Of a stretch of 46,988 bases of DNA, positions 46,080 to 46,988 are shown piece by piece. How positions within the stretch are numbered: the first letter of the stretch is position 1; each line of letters begins with the position of its first letter. Under the pieces are notes generated by a model, which saw only the letters and a program-made list of their open reading frames with translations, had not been told where the DNA came from and searched no databases. The position numbers were made by a program, and so were the translations under genes. Origin of the DNA: Actinokineospora iranica. Lineage in GTDB: Bacteria; Actinomycetota; Actinomycetes; Mycobacteriales; Pseudonocardiaceae. The stretch is taken from assembly GCF_900101685.1 (NCBI RefSeq), contig NZ_FMZZ01000026.1, forward strand, positions 1 through 46,988, given 5' to 3'.

Positions 46080-46709
46080 CTACGGGACGTCTGCGCCTTC
46101 TACGTCCTTGAACAGGTTGTAGGGGTCAGGAATCCGGTACGTGGGTAGCTTCGTGTTGAACCAGTCGGGGTCGAAGGCAAGTCCGGTTTGTTCTTCCAAC
46201 AGCGCGAAGCAGGTTGCCCACAGCGTTTCAGTGTCTATACCCACACCGCCAATCCACGCGGGCCGAATCTCGCCGATTTGCTGCGGCTCATCCGCGAACA
46301 GCGGCTCAAGGTAGGCGGTTATCCGCCCATCGATCGCTTGTACGAGTTTGCTTGCCCCGTTGTCATTTCGAAAGTAACTGAAGTATCGCCCGCCCGCTGC
46401 CGTAACCCTGCGACCCAATTCAGGGATAACACCACTGTAGCCGTTGTTTTCCAGCGCGACCACGTAGCGACCGTGGGTGAACACTTGAAAGAAGAAGAAC
46501 TCGCCGAACTCTTTCGCGGAGCGCCGTACTTCCCGTTCCGCCTCCCGAAAAGTCAGCATTCCTTCTGGTGTGCTTGGGTCACCGCCGAAGGCGCGAACGA
46601 CAGTTGGCAGGGAACTACCCTCGACGACGGTCACGGCCCAAACCAGTTCAAGCGCAAGTGGCTCCGCCCAGGCGTACTTGCGCACAAGGTCAGCGCTCAG
46701 CCTGGACAT
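46080..46709 (-). CDS. DUF6461-like protein of unknown function
   Basis: 209 aa. It begins MSRLSADLVRKYAWAEPLALELVWAVTVVEG, followed by FGGDPSTPEGMLTFREAEREV, GRYVVALENNGYSG, YFRNDNGASKLVQAIDGRITAYLEPLF and a short C-terminal part with TLWATCFALLEEQTGLAFDPDWF. The W-x-x-T-x-V-x-G and A-F-G-G-D features resemble the actinobacterial DUF6461 family, often found near phage-like or mobile regions. The assignment is by eye and tentative. ATG 46709 has GGAGGAAGC upstream, so longer in-frame starts are unnecessary. GC content is clearly lower than in the core genes, consistent with acquired DNA, and a group II intron end lies 190 nt upstream. Confidence 0.75.
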   Translation of the reverse strand: MSRLSADLVRKYAWAEPLALELVWAVTVVEGSSLPTVVRAFGGDPSTPEGMLTFREAEREVRRSAKEFGEFFFFQVFTHGRYVVALENNGYSGVIPELGRRVTAAGGRYFSYFRNDNGASKLVQAIDGRITAYLEPLFADEPQQIGEIRPAWIGGVGIDTETLWATCFALLEEQTGLAFDPDWFNTKLPTYRIPDPYNLFKDVEGADVP

Positions 46710-46899
46710 GCTTCCTCCGTGCCTGCCAAAGCGCCATCGTAAGGCTTTGGCGCGATCCTTTTCGGACTGCTGATGACAACGATGAAGTTGTCGCCATCCT
46801 GGGGTACTGGGGACGAACAGTGCCACCCTGGCACCAGTTCTCTCGTTCCGGAACTTCTTCAACGTGCGCGTTTTCACCACCTTGCTCCGTGACAGCCAT

Positions 46900-46988
46900 G
46901 GTGGGTCGGGGCATGGCGCGTTGCCGGAATTGCTTCTGGTACGTTTCCATGCCCCGCCCGCCGAACCGGACGTGCGAGTTTCCCCGCA
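46900..46988 (-). mobile_element. 3' end of a group II intron (partial domain V and domain VI)
   Basis: Read on the complement from the window edge, TGCGGG-GAAA-CTCGCA forms a 6-bp stem capped by a GAAA tetraloop. It is followed by the two-base CG bulge and TCCGGTTC. This is the distal two-thirds of group II intron domain V; the matching 5' strand (expected GAGCCGGA) would lie just outside the window. Downstream, GGGGCATGG (46947-46955) and CCATGCCCC (46908-46916) form a 9-bp stem suitable for domain VI, so the 3' splice site should fall near 46900. The reverse transcriptase ORF, if present, lies beyond the right edge. Confidence 0.7.

Noticed and set aside
46690..46950. 86-codon minus-strand ORF near the right edge
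   Set aside because: It begins inside the group II intron domain VI stem and ends within the start of the DUF6461-like gene. No Shine-Dalgarno or known domain was found.

Overview
The window is high-GC actinobacterial chromosome, most likely from a filamentous member of the Pseudonocardiaceae or a close relative. Evidence: strong G/C bias at third codon positions, many GTG starts, BldM- and WhiD/WhiB3-type developmental regulators, SigD with RsdA, PASTA-less Ser/Thr kinases with Thr-rich linkers, and gene order shared with both Mycobacterium and Streptomyces. No tRNA, rRNA or CRISPR array was seen. The only mobile-element signal is at the extreme right end.

Region 1 (1-6.2 kb) holds an M23 peptidase, a SxxK serine hydrolase, a PcrA/UvrD helicase and an AroQ-delta chorismate mutase. 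The order M23 - helicase - chorismate mutase matches M. tuberculosis Rv0950c-Rv0948c. The chorismate mutase is preceded by a leaderless 19-residue leader peptide rich in Tyr and Phe, followed by mutually exclusive hairpins: a complete attenuator. Region 2 (6.2-11.8 kb) is a signalling island: two single-pass membrane proteins without a kinase domain, then two Ser/Thr kinases. Three of the four carry a similar small extracytoplasmic C-terminal domain. A 13-bp motif sits about 60 nt upstream of both non-kinase genes. Region 3 (11.9-15.4 kb) is an EsrISR/LiaFSR-like cell-envelope three-component system (LuxR-type regulator, PspC-domain histidine kinase, divergent PspC/LiaF-like protein), with a perfect 19-bp inverted repeat between the divergent genes.

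Region 4 (15.4-29.6 kb) combines purine nucleotide genes (guaA with a long structured leader, guaB3, guaB) with oxidoreductases: an aldehyde dehydrogenase, a secreted BBE-type flavoprotein, and a minus-strand run ChoD-like oxidase > metallo-beta-lactamase-fold protein > Ala-rich orphan > FAD monooxygenase. The last three genes are joined by GTGA overlaps. Region 5 (26-37.4 kb) follows the conserved block of M. tuberculosis Rv3409c-Rv3418c: choD, guaB3, guaB, DUF5319 protein, rsdA, sigD, bldM, a helical protein, a CarH-like MerR regulator, whiD/whiB3, groEL1 and groES with a CIRCE operator. BldM has Gly where the phospho-acceptor Asp54 should be.

Region 6 (37.4-47 kb) holds a glycosyltransferase with a degenerate GGDEF-like N-terminus, overlapping an acyltransferase (a probable exopolysaccharide pair); a GNAT enzyme; a patatin-like lipase; a Tat-exported PhoD phosphatase with a possible PHO box; and a secreted peptidoglycan amidase. 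GC content then falls, and the window ends inside domain V of a group II intron on the minus strand, so the rest of the intron lies beyond the right edge.
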